This document shows, piece by piece, positions 14,630 to 22,821 of a stretch of DNA of 57,238 nucleotides. The translations under genes were made by a program, and so were the position numbers. Source of the stretch: Verrucomicrobiaceae bacterium (lineage in GTDB: Bacteria; Verrucomicrobiota; Verrucomicrobiia; Verrucomicrobiales; Verrucomicrobiaceae); contig JAIXVB010000067.1 in NCBI GenBank assembly GCA_027483245.1, positions 1-57,238 of the forward strand. Reading direction: 5' to 3'. The number at the start of each line of letters is the position of its first letter. The stretch's first letter is position 1. Under the pieces are notes generated by a model. The model saw only the letters and a program-made list of their open reading frames with translations. It was not told the origin of the DNA and did no database searches.

Positions 14630-15589
14630 ATGATTGTTGACCCTGATTTCGTCACTCACTGGAAAACGAAAGCCCTGGCCAATGCCATCGGTGGCATGGG
14701 GCCCGCGCTGCAGGCCATGCTGCTGCTCTGGGGCCACTGTCAGGCACGGAAGGCCTGGCAGTTTCAGCTCACCCCGCTCAGGCTGGCAGGCATCTGCGGC
14801 TTTGAGGGGCGCGCCCAGGTGCTGTGGGATGCCATGATGGAGCTGCCACTCATTCAGCCAGTGCCAGGCGAGTTAGGATGGTATGAGGTGCATCAATGGG
14901 CGGAGAAAAACGGGCAGTTGATCCGCAACTGGGCGAACAATTACGGCGGTCAATGGAGCCCAAAAGGCGGACCCCCCAAGGGCGAACCCAAGGGCGAACC
15001 CAAAGGCGAACCCAAGGGCGAACCCAAGGGCGAACCCAAGGGCGAACCCAAGGGCGAACCCAAGGGCGAACCGATAGGATATGATAGGAAAGGAGAGGAT
15101 AGAATCAGAACCCCCAAAACCCCCAAGGGGGCACTGGATTTAGAATTTCCTGCTCAGTGGAGCCAAGCTCGGCAGGAGACCATGCAGCGCTGGATTGCCT
15201 ACAAGGCCGAATGTCGCAAACGTTACAAGCCCTCAAGCTGGTCACTGCTCTGCACTCGCCTCTCCGTGTTGGCGGACAATGAGCTGGACGCCTGTGTCAA
15301 TGAGTCAATCAGCCAGGGCTGGCAGGGCTTGTTTCCAGAGAGGTTCGCTGGATCGACCACCAGCCCAGTTTTCCCGCAAAAAAAAGAAAGGGGCGGCGGC
15401 GGGTTCTTTGAGCCGGAGTTGACGCCTCGAGCTGAGATCGAGCATCCGGCCCCAAAGGGCTATGAGGCGGCGTGGGCTGAGATGTTTGACATCCCGTGTC
15501 CGCCCTGGGCTGGCATGATGCCGGAGCACCAGCAGCGCATTCGCCAGAAATTGGATCTGAAAAAAGAAGGAGGCCCCGACCATGCGTGA
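14630..15589 (+). CDS. Phage replication initiator-like protein with internal iterons
   Basis: The 319-aa protein has an N-terminal winged-helix-like domain (residues 1-110), a low-complexity linker of eight PKGE repeats (116-147), a helical C-terminal domain (160-240) and a linker with KKERGGGG. It lies directly before the DnaB-type helicase, the position of lambda O or DnaD-like initiators. The linker DNA is a run of 12-bp iterons followed by a purine/AT-rich patch, so this gene probably contains the origin. The last codons carry the helicase Shine-Dalgarno AGGAGG. Initiator assignment rests on context and layout. Confidence 0.65.
   Translation: MIVDPDFVTHWKTKALANAIGGMGPALQAMLLLWGHCQARKAWQFQLTPLRLAGICGFEGRAQVLWDAMMELPLIQPVPGELGWYEVHQWAEKNGQLIRNWANNYGGQWSPKGGPPKGEPKGEPKGEPKGEPKGEPKGEPKGEPKGEPIGYDRKGEDRIRTPKTPKGALDLEFPAQWSQARQETMQRWIAYKAECRKRYKPSSWSLLCTRLSVLADNELDACVNESISQGWQGLFPERFAGSTTSPVFPQKKERGGGGFFEPELTPRAEIEHPAPKGYEAAWAEMFDIPCPPWAGMMPEHQQRIRQKLDLKKEGGPDHA
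14975..15110 (+). repeat. Eight 12-bp tandem iterons plus AT/purine-rich tract: candidate phage origin
   Basis: The unit CCCAAGGGCGAA is repeated eight times without gaps from 14975 to 15070, with a single base change in unit 3 (AAAGGC) and a degenerate unit just before. It is followed by 15071-15110, rich in GATAGGA/AGGA words and low in C, suited to strand opening. Iterons within the initiator gene beside the helicase match the lambda origin plan. Confidence 0.6.
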
Positions 15590-17162
15590 GCCTGAAACAG
15601 AAGAACTGCTAGGCCGTGCTAATCGTGCGCTGCCCTTCTCTGATGAGGCGGAAAAAGGCCTCCTCTCATGTCTGCTACAGAACCCGACAGAGCTGGTCTA
15701 TCAGGCACAAATGCAGCTGCCGGTGGAGGCGATGCACCACCCCGGGAATGCAGCGTTTTACAGCGTGCTCCTGGAGATGACCGCCAAGGGGATTCCTCTG
15801 GATATTGTGACGGTGACGAACCAAATGCGTGATAAAAACACGCTGCATCTCGCAGGCGGTGAGGCTGGTGTTTCTGCGGTATTTACGTTCGTTGTGCTGC
15901 CATCCCACTTCGCCCACTACTGCGGGATCGTGCGGGACAAGTGGGTGCAGCGGCAGATCATCGCGGCGGCAGCCGAGTCTATCGAGGATGCTCAACAGTA
16001 TGGGCAGAGTGATGCGGATGCCGGCGTGGACTCACTGGCTGCACGGTGTGAGGGTCGCTTCTGGCGCGTGCTGGAGCAGGCCCAAAAAAAGAAAGGGGGC
16101 GCGGAGAGTCGCACCATCACCTCTGGCGAGATGACGGCGGAGTGGACAGAGAACTTCGAGCGCATCGTGGCCAATCGCGGGAAGACGATCGGCATCCAGA
16201 CAGGCTGGCATGACGTGGACCGCACCTTTCACGGACTGGCTCCTGATGCGGATGGTGACTTCCTGCTGATCGGGGGTTTCCCTGGCAGTGGTAAGACGGG
16301 TTGCTTTGTGACGCTGCTGGAGTCCATCGCGATCGATCAGGGCTGGCCTACCCTGGCGTATCCCCTGGAGATGGGCCGCGTGGGGGTGTGCCACCGCCTC
16401 TACCTGGGACGTGCAGGTGTGAATGTCAGCGTGTCCCGCTCAGGGTTCATTTCGAAGGATGATTTCGGACCCATCGTCCGCGCATCAAAGGAGATCAGTC
16501 CGGCCAATGTGCACTGGGGACATCAGTCCTCACTCTCAGCTGCGGATCTGCGCGCGGAGGTGACGATGATGCACCGGCAGCACGGCATCAAATGCGTGAT
16601 GATCGATCACTTTGGCCAGTTGCGGCCAAGCTCACGGCTGGGGAAGAATGACAAGATCGCCGGTCAGATCGAGATCATGGAAACCATCCACGATCTGCGG
16701 CGGAATCTGGGCATCTTGTTCATCCTCTTTGTGCAGCTGGACAAGGCCGCGCGTGAGAAGCAGGCGAAGAATCGGCCCCCTGGCAATGGCGATGTGCGCG
16801 GGGCCAGTGAGATGATCGAGTATCCCACTCACATCGGGTTCATTCACCGGCCAGACGAGGTGGTGAAGTGGAACCAACTGGATGAGAAGAAGCAGGAGAC
16901 CTGGATGGGCATGACGCATGGGTTCCGCATCGACTGCCCGGAGGTCTGGTGTGATGGCCGTGGTCTGCCAGATGCGATCAGCGTGGCGAAGATCGACTAC
17001 GAGGAACACGCCCGATTCGTGATCACCAAGAACCGCTGGGGACCGACCACGGACGAGATCTGTCTGCGGTATCGGAAGGAGCTCCAGAGGTTCCAGAGCC
17101 GTGCCACGAAGATCTACAGCAACAATCCAAAGTATCGGCAGGTGAAGCTGCCGGGGTTTTGA
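15582..17162 (+). CDS. DnaB-type replicative helicase
   Basis: The 526-aa protein has the DnaB N-terminal helical domain (about 15-160, with PFSDEAEKGLLSCLL), a linker coded partly by an A7-G5 tract (QKKKGG), and a RecA-like motor with Walker A GGFPGSGKT (231-239), Walker B CVMIDHFGQL and the late motif ITKNRWGP. It would unwind phage DNA 5'-3' as a hexamer, loaded by the upstream initiator. The start ATG 15582 overlaps the initiator end and has AGGAGG upstream. Length is slightly above the usual 450-480 aa because of insertions in the motor. Confidence 0.9.
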   Translation: MREPETEELLGRANRALPFSDEAEKGLLSCLLQNPTELVYQAQMQLPVEAMHHPGNAAFYSVLLEMTAKGIPLDIVTVTNQMRDKNTLHLAGGEAGVSAVFTFVVLPSHFAHYCGIVRDKWVQRQIIAAAAESIEDAQQYGQSDADAGVDSLAARCEGRFWRVLEQAQKKKGGAESRTITSGEMTAEWTENFERIVANRGKTIGIQTGWHDVDRTFHGLAPDADGDFLLIGGFPGSGKTGCFVTLLESIAIDQGWPTLAYPLEMGRVGVCHRLYLGRAGVNVSVSRSGFISKDDFGPIVRASKEISPANVHWGHQSSLSAADLRAEVTMMHRQHGIKCVMIDHFGQLRPSSRLGKNDKIAGQIEIMETIHDLRRNLGILFILFVQLDKAAREKQAKNRPPGNGDVRGASEMIEYPTHIGFIHRPDEVVKWNQLDEKKQETWMGMTHGFRIDCPEVWCDGRGLPDAISVAKIDYEEHARFVITKNRWGPTTDEICLRYRKELQRFQSRATKIYSNNPKYRQVKLPGF

Positions 17163-17186
17163 GTCTAACCAACAACACAGAAATTT

Positions 17187-17444
17187 ATGGAAGCAAACAC
17201 GACAATCAAGCCCGGGCCGGTGGCGGCGTGGACCGAGCGGCCGCCTGAGGCGCTGGGGAACTATTGGCACTGGGACGGGGATGAAGATCACCGGGCTGTG
17301 GTGGTGGATGTCGGCATCATTTTTGATGGAGTGGCCTATGCCAGCACCTTGCTATGCGAGGGGCTGACACCTGTCGCAGACATGCAGGGCTGGTGGCAGC
17401 CAGTGGAGCAACCAGTGCTCCCCACGGGAAGGAGGTTCGCATGA
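17187..17444 (+). CDS. Hypothetical small acidic protein
   Basis: The 85-aa product is Trp-rich and acidic (NYWHWDGDEDHRAVVVD) and probably a small beta-fold. It follows the helicase by 24 nt and overlaps the next gene by 4 nt. No family recognised. Confidence 0.6.
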   Translation: MEANTTIKPGPVAAWTERPPEALGNYWHWDGDEDHRAVVVDVGIIFDGVAYASTLLCEGLTPVADMQGWWQPVEQPVLPTGRRFA

Positions 17445-17773
17445 CACGTCGGATAAAAGAACTGAGACTGCCGGTGGGGATCGATGCCCAGGGTAAGGTG
17501 GAGACCATCGCCATCGGCTACGTGCTGGAGACCGACTATGGGCAGGGCAATGTGGCGCGAGATTTTGAGCTGTGCATCAGCGTGCTGAATCCCGTGCTCT
17601 TTAGCCAGGTCAAACCCCTGGCGGGGAAATCGGCCTACGTCACGCTCGAGGGCGTGACCTTTGCAAAGCGCTACAAGGCACCGACTCAAATCTCCCCGCC
17701 CGACGCGGCGGTGGGTGGTCTGGCCAGTGACCCGGATGCGCATGTGGATTCGGACGGGAAGGATTTGGAATAA
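17441..17773 (+). CDS. Hypothetical protein, possible ssDNA-binding-like or accessory
   Basis: From ATG 17441, with AAGGAGG 5 nt upstream, the product is 110 aa: a compact beta-rich domain (to residue 85) followed by an acidic tail ending in DSDGKDLE. A beta domain plus acidic tail next to the helicase recalls ssDNA-binding proteins, but no signature confirms it. The longer frame from 17354 overlaps the previous gene. Confidence 0.5.
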   Translation: MTRRIKELRLPVGIDAQGKVETIAIGYVLETDYGQGNVARDFELCISVLNPVLFSQVKPLAGKSAYVTLEGVTFAKRYKAPTQISPPDAAVGGLASDPDAHVDSDGKDLE

Positions 17774-17781
17774 CCAACATT

Positions 17782-18393
17782 ATGGACACACACAGTGATC
17801 AAATTCAATGCAACCGCTGCCGGTGGCGGGGGACGTGGGAAACTTGTCTTGAGGTTCCGAGTCGTGAGGGCGGGCGGGATAGAACTTGCCCGAAATGTGG
17901 GTGCAAGACGTTCACTGCGTTGCCTCATGTGGAGTATGCCGTGGGCTATCCTGCGGATCTGATGGAACTGCCTGCGCTCTCGATCCGGCAGCCCTGGGCC
18001 TGGCTGGTGGCGGACGGGCTCAAGACTTTCGAAAACCGTGATTGGTCGCCGAAGAATCCCGGGCGGAAGTTTCGGGGTCGGTTCCTGATTCACGCGTCTG
18101 CGGGCTGCACTCAGATCGAGTTCCTTCAGTCATGCGTGGCCGCTCGGCTGGCGCATCGGCAGCGCACGGGCGGCGAGGTTCAGATTCCGCCTCTGCGGGT
18201 GCTGCCTCGGGGGTGCCTTGTAGGTGTGGCCACGATCACGGATTGGTGCGATGAACCCAGCTATGATGACCCCTGGTCCTTTGGCAGTGGCTTTGTGATT
18301 CGCGAGGCGCAGATGTTCGCCCCGATTGATTGCAAGGGTGCCCTGGGATTCTTTCAGCCACACTTTACGCTGCCTGAGGAGGTGAAGGCGTGA
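17782..18393 (+). CDS. ASCH-domain protein with N-terminal zinc ribbon
   Basis: The 203-aa protein begins with a four-Cys zinc ribbon (CNRC near residue 10, CPKCGC near 36) and continues with an ASCH/PUA-like domain marked by LSIRQPWAWLVADGLKTFEN, RFLIHAS and a late FVIREAQ block. ASCH domains bind RNA or modified nucleosides and some cleave RNA or deaminate cytidine derivatives. The phage role is not known. Overlaps the methylase by ATGA-type coupling. Confidence 0.8.
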   Translation: MDTHSDQIQCNRCRWRGTWETCLEVPSREGGRDRTCPKCGCKTFTALPHVEYAVGYPADLMELPALSIRQPWAWLVADGLKTFENRDWSPKNPGRKFRGRFLIHASAGCTQIEFLQSCVAARLAHRQRTGGEVQIPPLRVLPRGCLVGVATITDWCDEPSYDDPWSFGSGFVIREAQMFAPIDCKGALGFFQPHFTLPEEVKA

Positions 18394-19193
18394 CGCCCAC
18401 TCGCCCAATTTCGCGATGGTATGGAGGCAAGTGGCGGTTGGCTCCGGCCATCGTGGCCGCGATGCCGATGCATCATGTCTATGTCGAACCGTTTGCCGGG
18501 CTCGCGTCAGTGTTCCTGCAAAAGCAGCGGGTGACATGCGAGGTGCTGAACGATCTGAGTGACGATGTGGTGAACGTCTTCACCATGCTACGGGATCGCG
18601 GTGAGGAACTGACACGAGCACTGGCGCTGACACCGTATGCGCGGACGGAATACATCGCGGCGTATGAGCCGTGTGAGGATCCGCTGGAACGCGCGCGGCG
18701 GTTCTTGTTTCGCAGCACGGCCGGCATTGGCACGAACAGCGCGGTCAGGCGCACGGGGTTTCGGACATCTCTCTGTGATGTAAGACACAACACGGCCACG
18801 AGCTGGGCGAATCTGCCGCCTCATTACGCGGCGATCATTGAGCGGTTGCGGGGTGTGATCATTGAGCACCGACCTGCCATGCAGGTGATGGCGCAGTATG
18901 ACGCCGCGCACACGCTGCACTACTGTGACCCGCCTTATCTGGCTGACACGCGGAAGGATCGATCTCAAGGATACGCGCATGAACTCCAGACGCCGGAGGC
19001 CCATGTGGAGCTGCTGTTATTTCTCCGGGGCCTGAAGGGTCGCGTGATCGTCAGTGGCTACCGCAGTGAACTCTATGACGAGCAGCTGGCTGACTGGTAT
19101 GCCTGCCCTCTGTCACGTGGCCGCGACCAAACGAACAAAGCCACGGCGGAAAAACTGTGGATGAACTTCGAGCCTCGGGGGGATCTGTTATGA
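18390..19193 (+). CDS. Dam-type (D12 class) adenine-N6 DNA methyltransferase
   Basis: The 267-aa protein shows the D12-class order: RWYGGKWRLAP at the N terminus, SAM-binding EPFAG (33-37), the catalytic motif DPPY (180-183) and a C-terminal RGRDQTNKATAEKLWMN block. Dam relatives methylate GATC; specificity here is inferred. It would protect phage DNA from restriction or time replication and packaging. The start overlaps the ASCH gene and the end overlaps the next gene by ATGA. Confidence 0.93.
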   Translation: MTPTRPISRWYGGKWRLAPAIVAAMPMHHVYVEPFAGLASVFLQKQRVTCEVLNDLSDDVVNVFTMLRDRGEELTRALALTPYARTEYIAAYEPCEDPLERARRFLFRSTAGIGTNSAVRRTGFRTSLCDVRHNTATSWANLPPHYAAIIERLRGVIIEHRPAMQVMAQYDAAHTLHYCDPPYLADTRKDRSQGYAHELQTPEAHVELLLFLRGLKGRVIVSGYRSELYDEQLADWYACPLSRGRDQTNKATAEKLWMNFEPRGDLL

Positions 19194-19405
19194 CCGCAGA
19201 GAAGGCAACACCGAACGAGATCGCGCAGGACATGCTGTGCATGATCGCGACGGGGCAAAGTCTGGGCCCGCACAGTCACCTGATCGTGACATGGCAGGGT
19301 CAGCCGATGGCCTGGTTCAGCTCACGGGCTGAGACGGCCGCGGCATTCCTGGAACATTTTCCAGGCTGCCAAGAAACCATCAAACCAAGGAGGAAGAAGG
19401 GATGA
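19190..19405 (+). CDS. Hypothetical small protein
   Basis: From ATG 19190 (ATGA overlap) the 71-aa product has two short helices, a beta hairpin (HLIVTWQGQPMAWF) and a basic end (KPRRKKG). The longer frame from 19157 is rejected because it lies inside the methylase gene. Coupled to the Cys-rich gene downstream. Confidence 0.6.
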   Translation: MTAEKATPNEIAQDMLCMIATGQSLGPHSHLIVTWQGQPMAWFSSRAETAAAFLEHFPGCQETIKPRRKKG

Positions 19406-20184
19406 AGACTGAAGAAAAATCGCCCATTGAAACCGTTAACGAATTTTACCGACTGCTCACTGAGCATGAGGTGCCGGAAGGTTGGACGCTGCCCAATCTG
19501 CCGCCCAAGATGACGGGAGAGCAAGCCTTTGCCCTGATCTACTACCTGCAAGAAGGGCCACGCTTGCTCCCGGATCACATCGAGAGATGCGAGGAATGTG
19601 GGGAACTGGCGGATAGTTGGAGCCAGAATATTGAATACATCGAGTCCATCGGGAAAAGGCTCTGTGAGGGCTGCTACCAGTCAAAGCATGGGTTCGCATG
19701 TTGCGCCTGCGAGAATCATGATTGCCACACAGCGCCAGGGCGTTTGGCTGTGGTCGCTCAAGAAGTCCAGGGCTTGCTGCCGGGGCTGTATCAGATCACT
19801 GAATGGCCATTCTGGGCAGATGGTATGATCAGCGGCTACCTCTACGAAGACACCTTCAAGCATGTGGGCGAGGTGCCCGAGAAGGCTGACACTGGGGATT
19901 ATGCAATAGGCTTTCTCTGTGTCGAATGTGAGACGGCAATCAATACCCCGATGGAGGCGGATGGGGACGAACTCCGTCCGTGCGTGGAGTGCGGAGAGAC
20001 GATTGGGCAAGGTGCCGGCCAGCACACATGCGACTGCTGCGGTGAGCTGTGCTGCACAGCCTGCTCTCACGATGCGGACTCAGTCGAGCATCCAGATTGG
20101 CAAGTTCTGTGCGATGACTGCCAAGAAATTCACGGCTGCTGCTGCTGCGAGGAAAATCAAACCTGTGAGGAGGCGGGGGAATGA
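19402..20184 (+). CDS. Large cysteine-rich, multi-zinc-binding phage protein
   Basis: The 260-aa protein carries about 25 cysteines, mostly as CxxC pairs in three groups: CEECG and CEGC with ACCAC (about 57-105), CVEC twice (173-197), and a C-terminal array CDCCGELCCTAC, CDDC and CCCC (211-254). The arrangement suggests several treble-clef or ribbon zinc sites. Between the groups is a non-Cys alpha/beta part. No known family. ATGA coupling to both neighbours places it in the replication/modification operon. Confidence 0.7.
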   Translation: MKTEEKSPIETVNEFYRLLTEHEVPEGWTLPNLPPKMTGEQAFALIYYLQEGPRLLPDHIERCEECGELADSWSQNIEYIESIGKRLCEGCYQSKHGFACCACENHDCHTAPGRLAVVAQEVQGLLPGLYQITEWPFWADGMISGYLYEDTFKHVGEVPEKADTGDYAIGFLCVECETAINTPMEADGDELRPCVECGETIGQGAGQHTCDCCGELCCTACSHDADSVEHPDWQVLCDDCQEIHGCCCCEENQTCEEAGE

Positions 20185-20435
20185 GTGCGAAGGAATTGAG
20201 CAAGCGACTGGAGCGCGTGGCGGAGGAATGGCCGGCCGGGTGCCTGGTGTGGCATCGCGCAAGCGGAAAGCGAGGCGTGGTGGTGGAGTATGCGATCGAT
20301 GGCATCGGCGCGGTCATGATCGTGGTCGATTATGGAAACGGACCCTGGGATAAGGAACTGCCGATTGTGCTCTCAGCGACCCGCATCAGTGACGGCGCTG
20401 ATGGTGATGAATGGAAGGAGGGCGCGGGGGTATGA
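20181..20435 (+). CDS. Hypothetical small protein preceding terminase
   Basis: The 84-aa product has an N-terminal helix (AKELSKRLERVAEEW) and a beta-rich body. It is coupled by ATGA to the Cys-rich gene and to the terminase gene. A small-terminase role is possible from position, but no HTH is visible. Confidence 0.6.
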   Translation: MSAKELSKRLERVAEEWPAGCLVWHRASGKRGVVVEYAIDGIGAVMIVVDYGNGPWDKELPIVLSATRISDGADGDEWKEGAGV

Positions 20436-22477
20436 TCCGAGAGCCTGAGCTGACGCTGGAAGATCGGGTGCGTGCTGGGGTGCGTGGGGTGAAGGATGCG
20501 CTGAGGGTGCACCTGGAAGGCATCTTGCAGACACAGGCGGTGCATCCGGTGCATCCGCGTGTGGAGGTGCTGTGGGATGTGCCCTATACCATCACGAGCG
20601 TGACGATGCGCCTGGGCGGGATCCTGGAAGAGGTGTCGCCTGAGATGGTGGCGAAGCGTGTGGCATCGCGCCAACGACTGATCGAGCAGGAAACAAAGGA
20701 TCCGCTGCGGTATGCCTGTGAGCCGGAGATCTGGCGACTGATCGACATCGAGATGTGCAAGAAGCGCCTGGCCAATCCGGGGCTGGTGCTGGAGCTGCTG
20801 GTGACGGGGGGCATCCGCGCGGGCAAGACGGAAGGCGCGACCCGACGGATCAATGCCAATTTCTTTTATACGCCAAAGGGCTGGTGCGTGGGCCTGCATG
20901 AAACGGACATCACGAGCCGATCGATTCAGCAGACGCGCGTGCATCGCTTTCTGCCGCCAGAAATGGACACCGGCAGCGGCAAGCACAAGCGGGACAAGCG
21001 AACGAAATTTAGCTACTCAGAAGGCACGGGTTTCACGGGCAGTGAGTTCAACATTTACTGGACCTGCTTTGATGAAGCGAACCGCGAGATGGAGTGCGGT
21101 GGGCGCTATGACTTCCGCTTTTACAAGCAGGACATGAGCACCTTCCAAGGCATGGAGCTGACGTGTGCCACGAGTGATGAGCTGGTGCCGCTGACGATTG
21201 TGAAGGTGATCCGGGAACGTCTCTCGACACGAGCGATGGATACGGGCAAGCCGGAGTTTCTGGCGCGGATCCGCAAGGCGCTGGAGATGCTGGAGCGCGG
21301 GGAACCGCTGCCCACGGCGCTGCTGGGGGCGATCTACCACGGGGTGCACATCTTGACCTTCACGCCCAAAGAGGGCTGGAACGCGACGGTGAATTCCTTT
21401 CTGAACGGGGCGGTGAAGTATGGGTGGATCCAGGCTCCCTTGCTGGCCAATGTGCCAGGGGTGAAGGATCGGCGCGTGCCACGCTTTGCCCAGCCGATGG
21501 AGCGCGCGCGGCTGGTGGCGTATCTGCACACGAGCGACAATGTGATGCGGCCGAGTTATGACGCGGTGGCAGCCCAGCTCGAGGGGAAATCAGAACAGGA
21601 GATCCGCATCACGGCGTATGGGGATGTTGACAAAGATTGGCAGAGTGAGTTCACGGACTACGACGAAGCGATTCATGTCAAAGACTGGAAGGACATGCCG
21701 CGAGAGGGCACGATCTATGTGGCCTGTGATGGCGCGGGGGCAAAGCCCTACACCTTTGCCTGGTATCTGGTGGATAGCCTGAACCGAGTGTGGCAGCTGC
21801 AGGAATGGCCGTGTGTGCACTGGCCGATCGAGGGTATCGGAAACCCAGGGCCGTGGGCGATCCCGAGCGAGAGCGATAACCGCAACGGCGATGTGGGACC
21901 GGCGGGTAAACTGCGGCTGAAGAAATTCAACCGAGCACGATGGAACCGCATCGTGTGGCAGGGATGTGAACGCATCATCCGCAAGATGGCGGAGACGGGC
22001 GAGCCGTGGAAGGGCCGCTTCAAGGCGGGGCCGATGTCATGGGAGAACCGGCCCGAGTGGGAGCTGGAAGGACCCTTCACGGAAGTGGAGGTGGCATGGA
22101 TCGACTCGCGATTCAGCACGAGCAAAACAGAGAACTCGGAAGGGTCCGTGGTGACCATCCTGGAAGACTTCCTGGCTCAGGACAACGCGGCGCCATGGTC
22201 GGGGGCTGGCGGTGATTCGCTGAGAGAGGGGAACGATCTGATCTCCCGCGCGCTGGCGGATGAGATCGAGGGCTTGCCAGGTCTGATCATCAATCGCGAA
22301 TGCGAGAACACGCGGTTCACGCTGGCCACCTACACACTGCCCGAATTCCGCGAGACGACAAAGGCCTGGGATGAGGCCTGCAAGGAGTTCCGGGACCTGC
22401 TGGTGTTTCTGCTCTCCAAGGATCACGAGGACACTAGCGGCGTGGAAATGATCAGCCAGGGGACAAGGCAACGATGA
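20432..22477 (+). CDS. Large terminase subunit (DNA packaging motor)
   Basis: The 681-aa protein from ATG 20432 has an ATPase domain with Walker A GGIRAGKT (126-133) and a Walker B-type FDEA (Asp214, Glu215), then an RNase H-like nuclease domain with VACDGAG (Asp433) and later acidic residues. It would cut and translocate DNA into proheads through the portal at 22822-25077. Length is at the upper end for the family because of a long N-terminal extension (about 100 residues). ATGA coupling on both sides. Confidence 0.85.
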   Translation: MIREPELTLEDRVRAGVRGVKDALRVHLEGILQTQAVHPVHPRVEVLWDVPYTITSVTMRLGGILEEVSPEMVAKRVASRQRLIEQETKDPLRYACEPEIWRLIDIEMCKKRLANPGLVLELLVTGGIRAGKTEGATRRINANFFYTPKGWCVGLHETDITSRSIQQTRVHRFLPPEMDTGSGKHKRDKRTKFSYSEGTGFTGSEFNIYWTCFDEANREMECGGRYDFRFYKQDMSTFQGMELTCATSDELVPLTIVKVIRERLSTRAMDTGKPEFLARIRKALEMLERGEPLPTALLGAIYHGVHILTFTPKEGWNATVNSFLNGAVKYGWIQAPLLANVPGVKDRRVPRFAQPMERARLVAYLHTSDNVMRPSYDAVAAQLEGKSEQEIRITAYGDVDKDWQSEFTDYDEAIHVKDWKDMPREGTIYVACDGAGAKPYTFAWYLVDSLNRVWQLQEWPCVHWPIEGIGNPGPWAIPSESDNRNGDVGPAGKLRLKKFNRARWNRIVWQGCERIIRKMAETGEPWKGRFKAGPMSWENRPEWELEGPFTEVEVAWIDSRFSTSKTENSEGSVVTILEDFLAQDNAAPWSGAGGDSLREGNDLISRALADEIEGLPGLIINRECENTRFTLATYTLPEFRETTKAWDEACKEFRDLLVFLLSKDHEDTSGVEMISQGTRQR

Positions 22478-22749
22478 AACCAATCCGAGAACCACAGCAA
22501 GGAATGAAAGCTACGCCACCGCTACCCAACCAACTGAAGAAACTCGGCGGGCCGAACCGGCCGCTGCACATCGCTACGGCTGAGGTGCGGGCCTTGGTGG
22601 AGTTCTGGGGCTTCACGCGCAATGGCGAGGAGTTCGTGAAGAAGCTGGTGCGCTGCAAGGTGCTGGTGCCGATGAAGCTGAAGCATCAGAGGGGGAACCG
22701 CTTTGAGACGGTGGCAGTGCTGAAACTCTATGAGACGGAACGGGCTTGA
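22474..22749 (+). CDS. Small winged-helix-like protein
   Basis: The 91-aa product after a basic Pro-rich N terminus has ATAEVRALVEFWGFTRNGEE followed by a basic strand pair, suggestive of an excisionase/MerR-like DNA-binding fold. ATGA coupling to the large terminase makes a packaging accessory (small terminase analogue) the first guess; an excision factor is the second. Confidence 0.55.
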   Translation: MKPIREPQQGMKATPPLPNQLKKLGGPNRPLHIATAEVRALVEFWGFTRNGEEFVKKLVRCKVLVPMKLKHQRGNRFETVAVLKLYETERA

Positions 22750-22761
22750 CAGTGAGGCCGG

Positions 22762-22802
22762 GGACCGCAGACTTGGGGCGTCGCTTCAGGCGCGGTCCTT
22801 TT
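22762..22802 (+). terminator. Probable terminator between packaging and portal genes
   Basis: GGACCGC (22762-22768) pairs with GCGGTCC (22792-22798), followed by TTTT. The 23-nt loop is long, so termination may be partial. It would separate early/packaging transcription from the head genes. Confidence 0.55.
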
Positions 22803-22821
22803 GGGAGAGGGAACCACGATC

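Noticed and set aside
14975-15070. Possible CRISPR array
   Set aside because: The 12-bp units are directly adjacent with no spacers, are in frame with an ORF and encode PKGE, so they are iterons or coding repeats.
15378-15385. Programmed frameshift at an A8 tract in the initiator gene
   Set aside because: The zero frame stays open through the domain and no alternative frame gives a sensible product; slippage is left as an untested idea.
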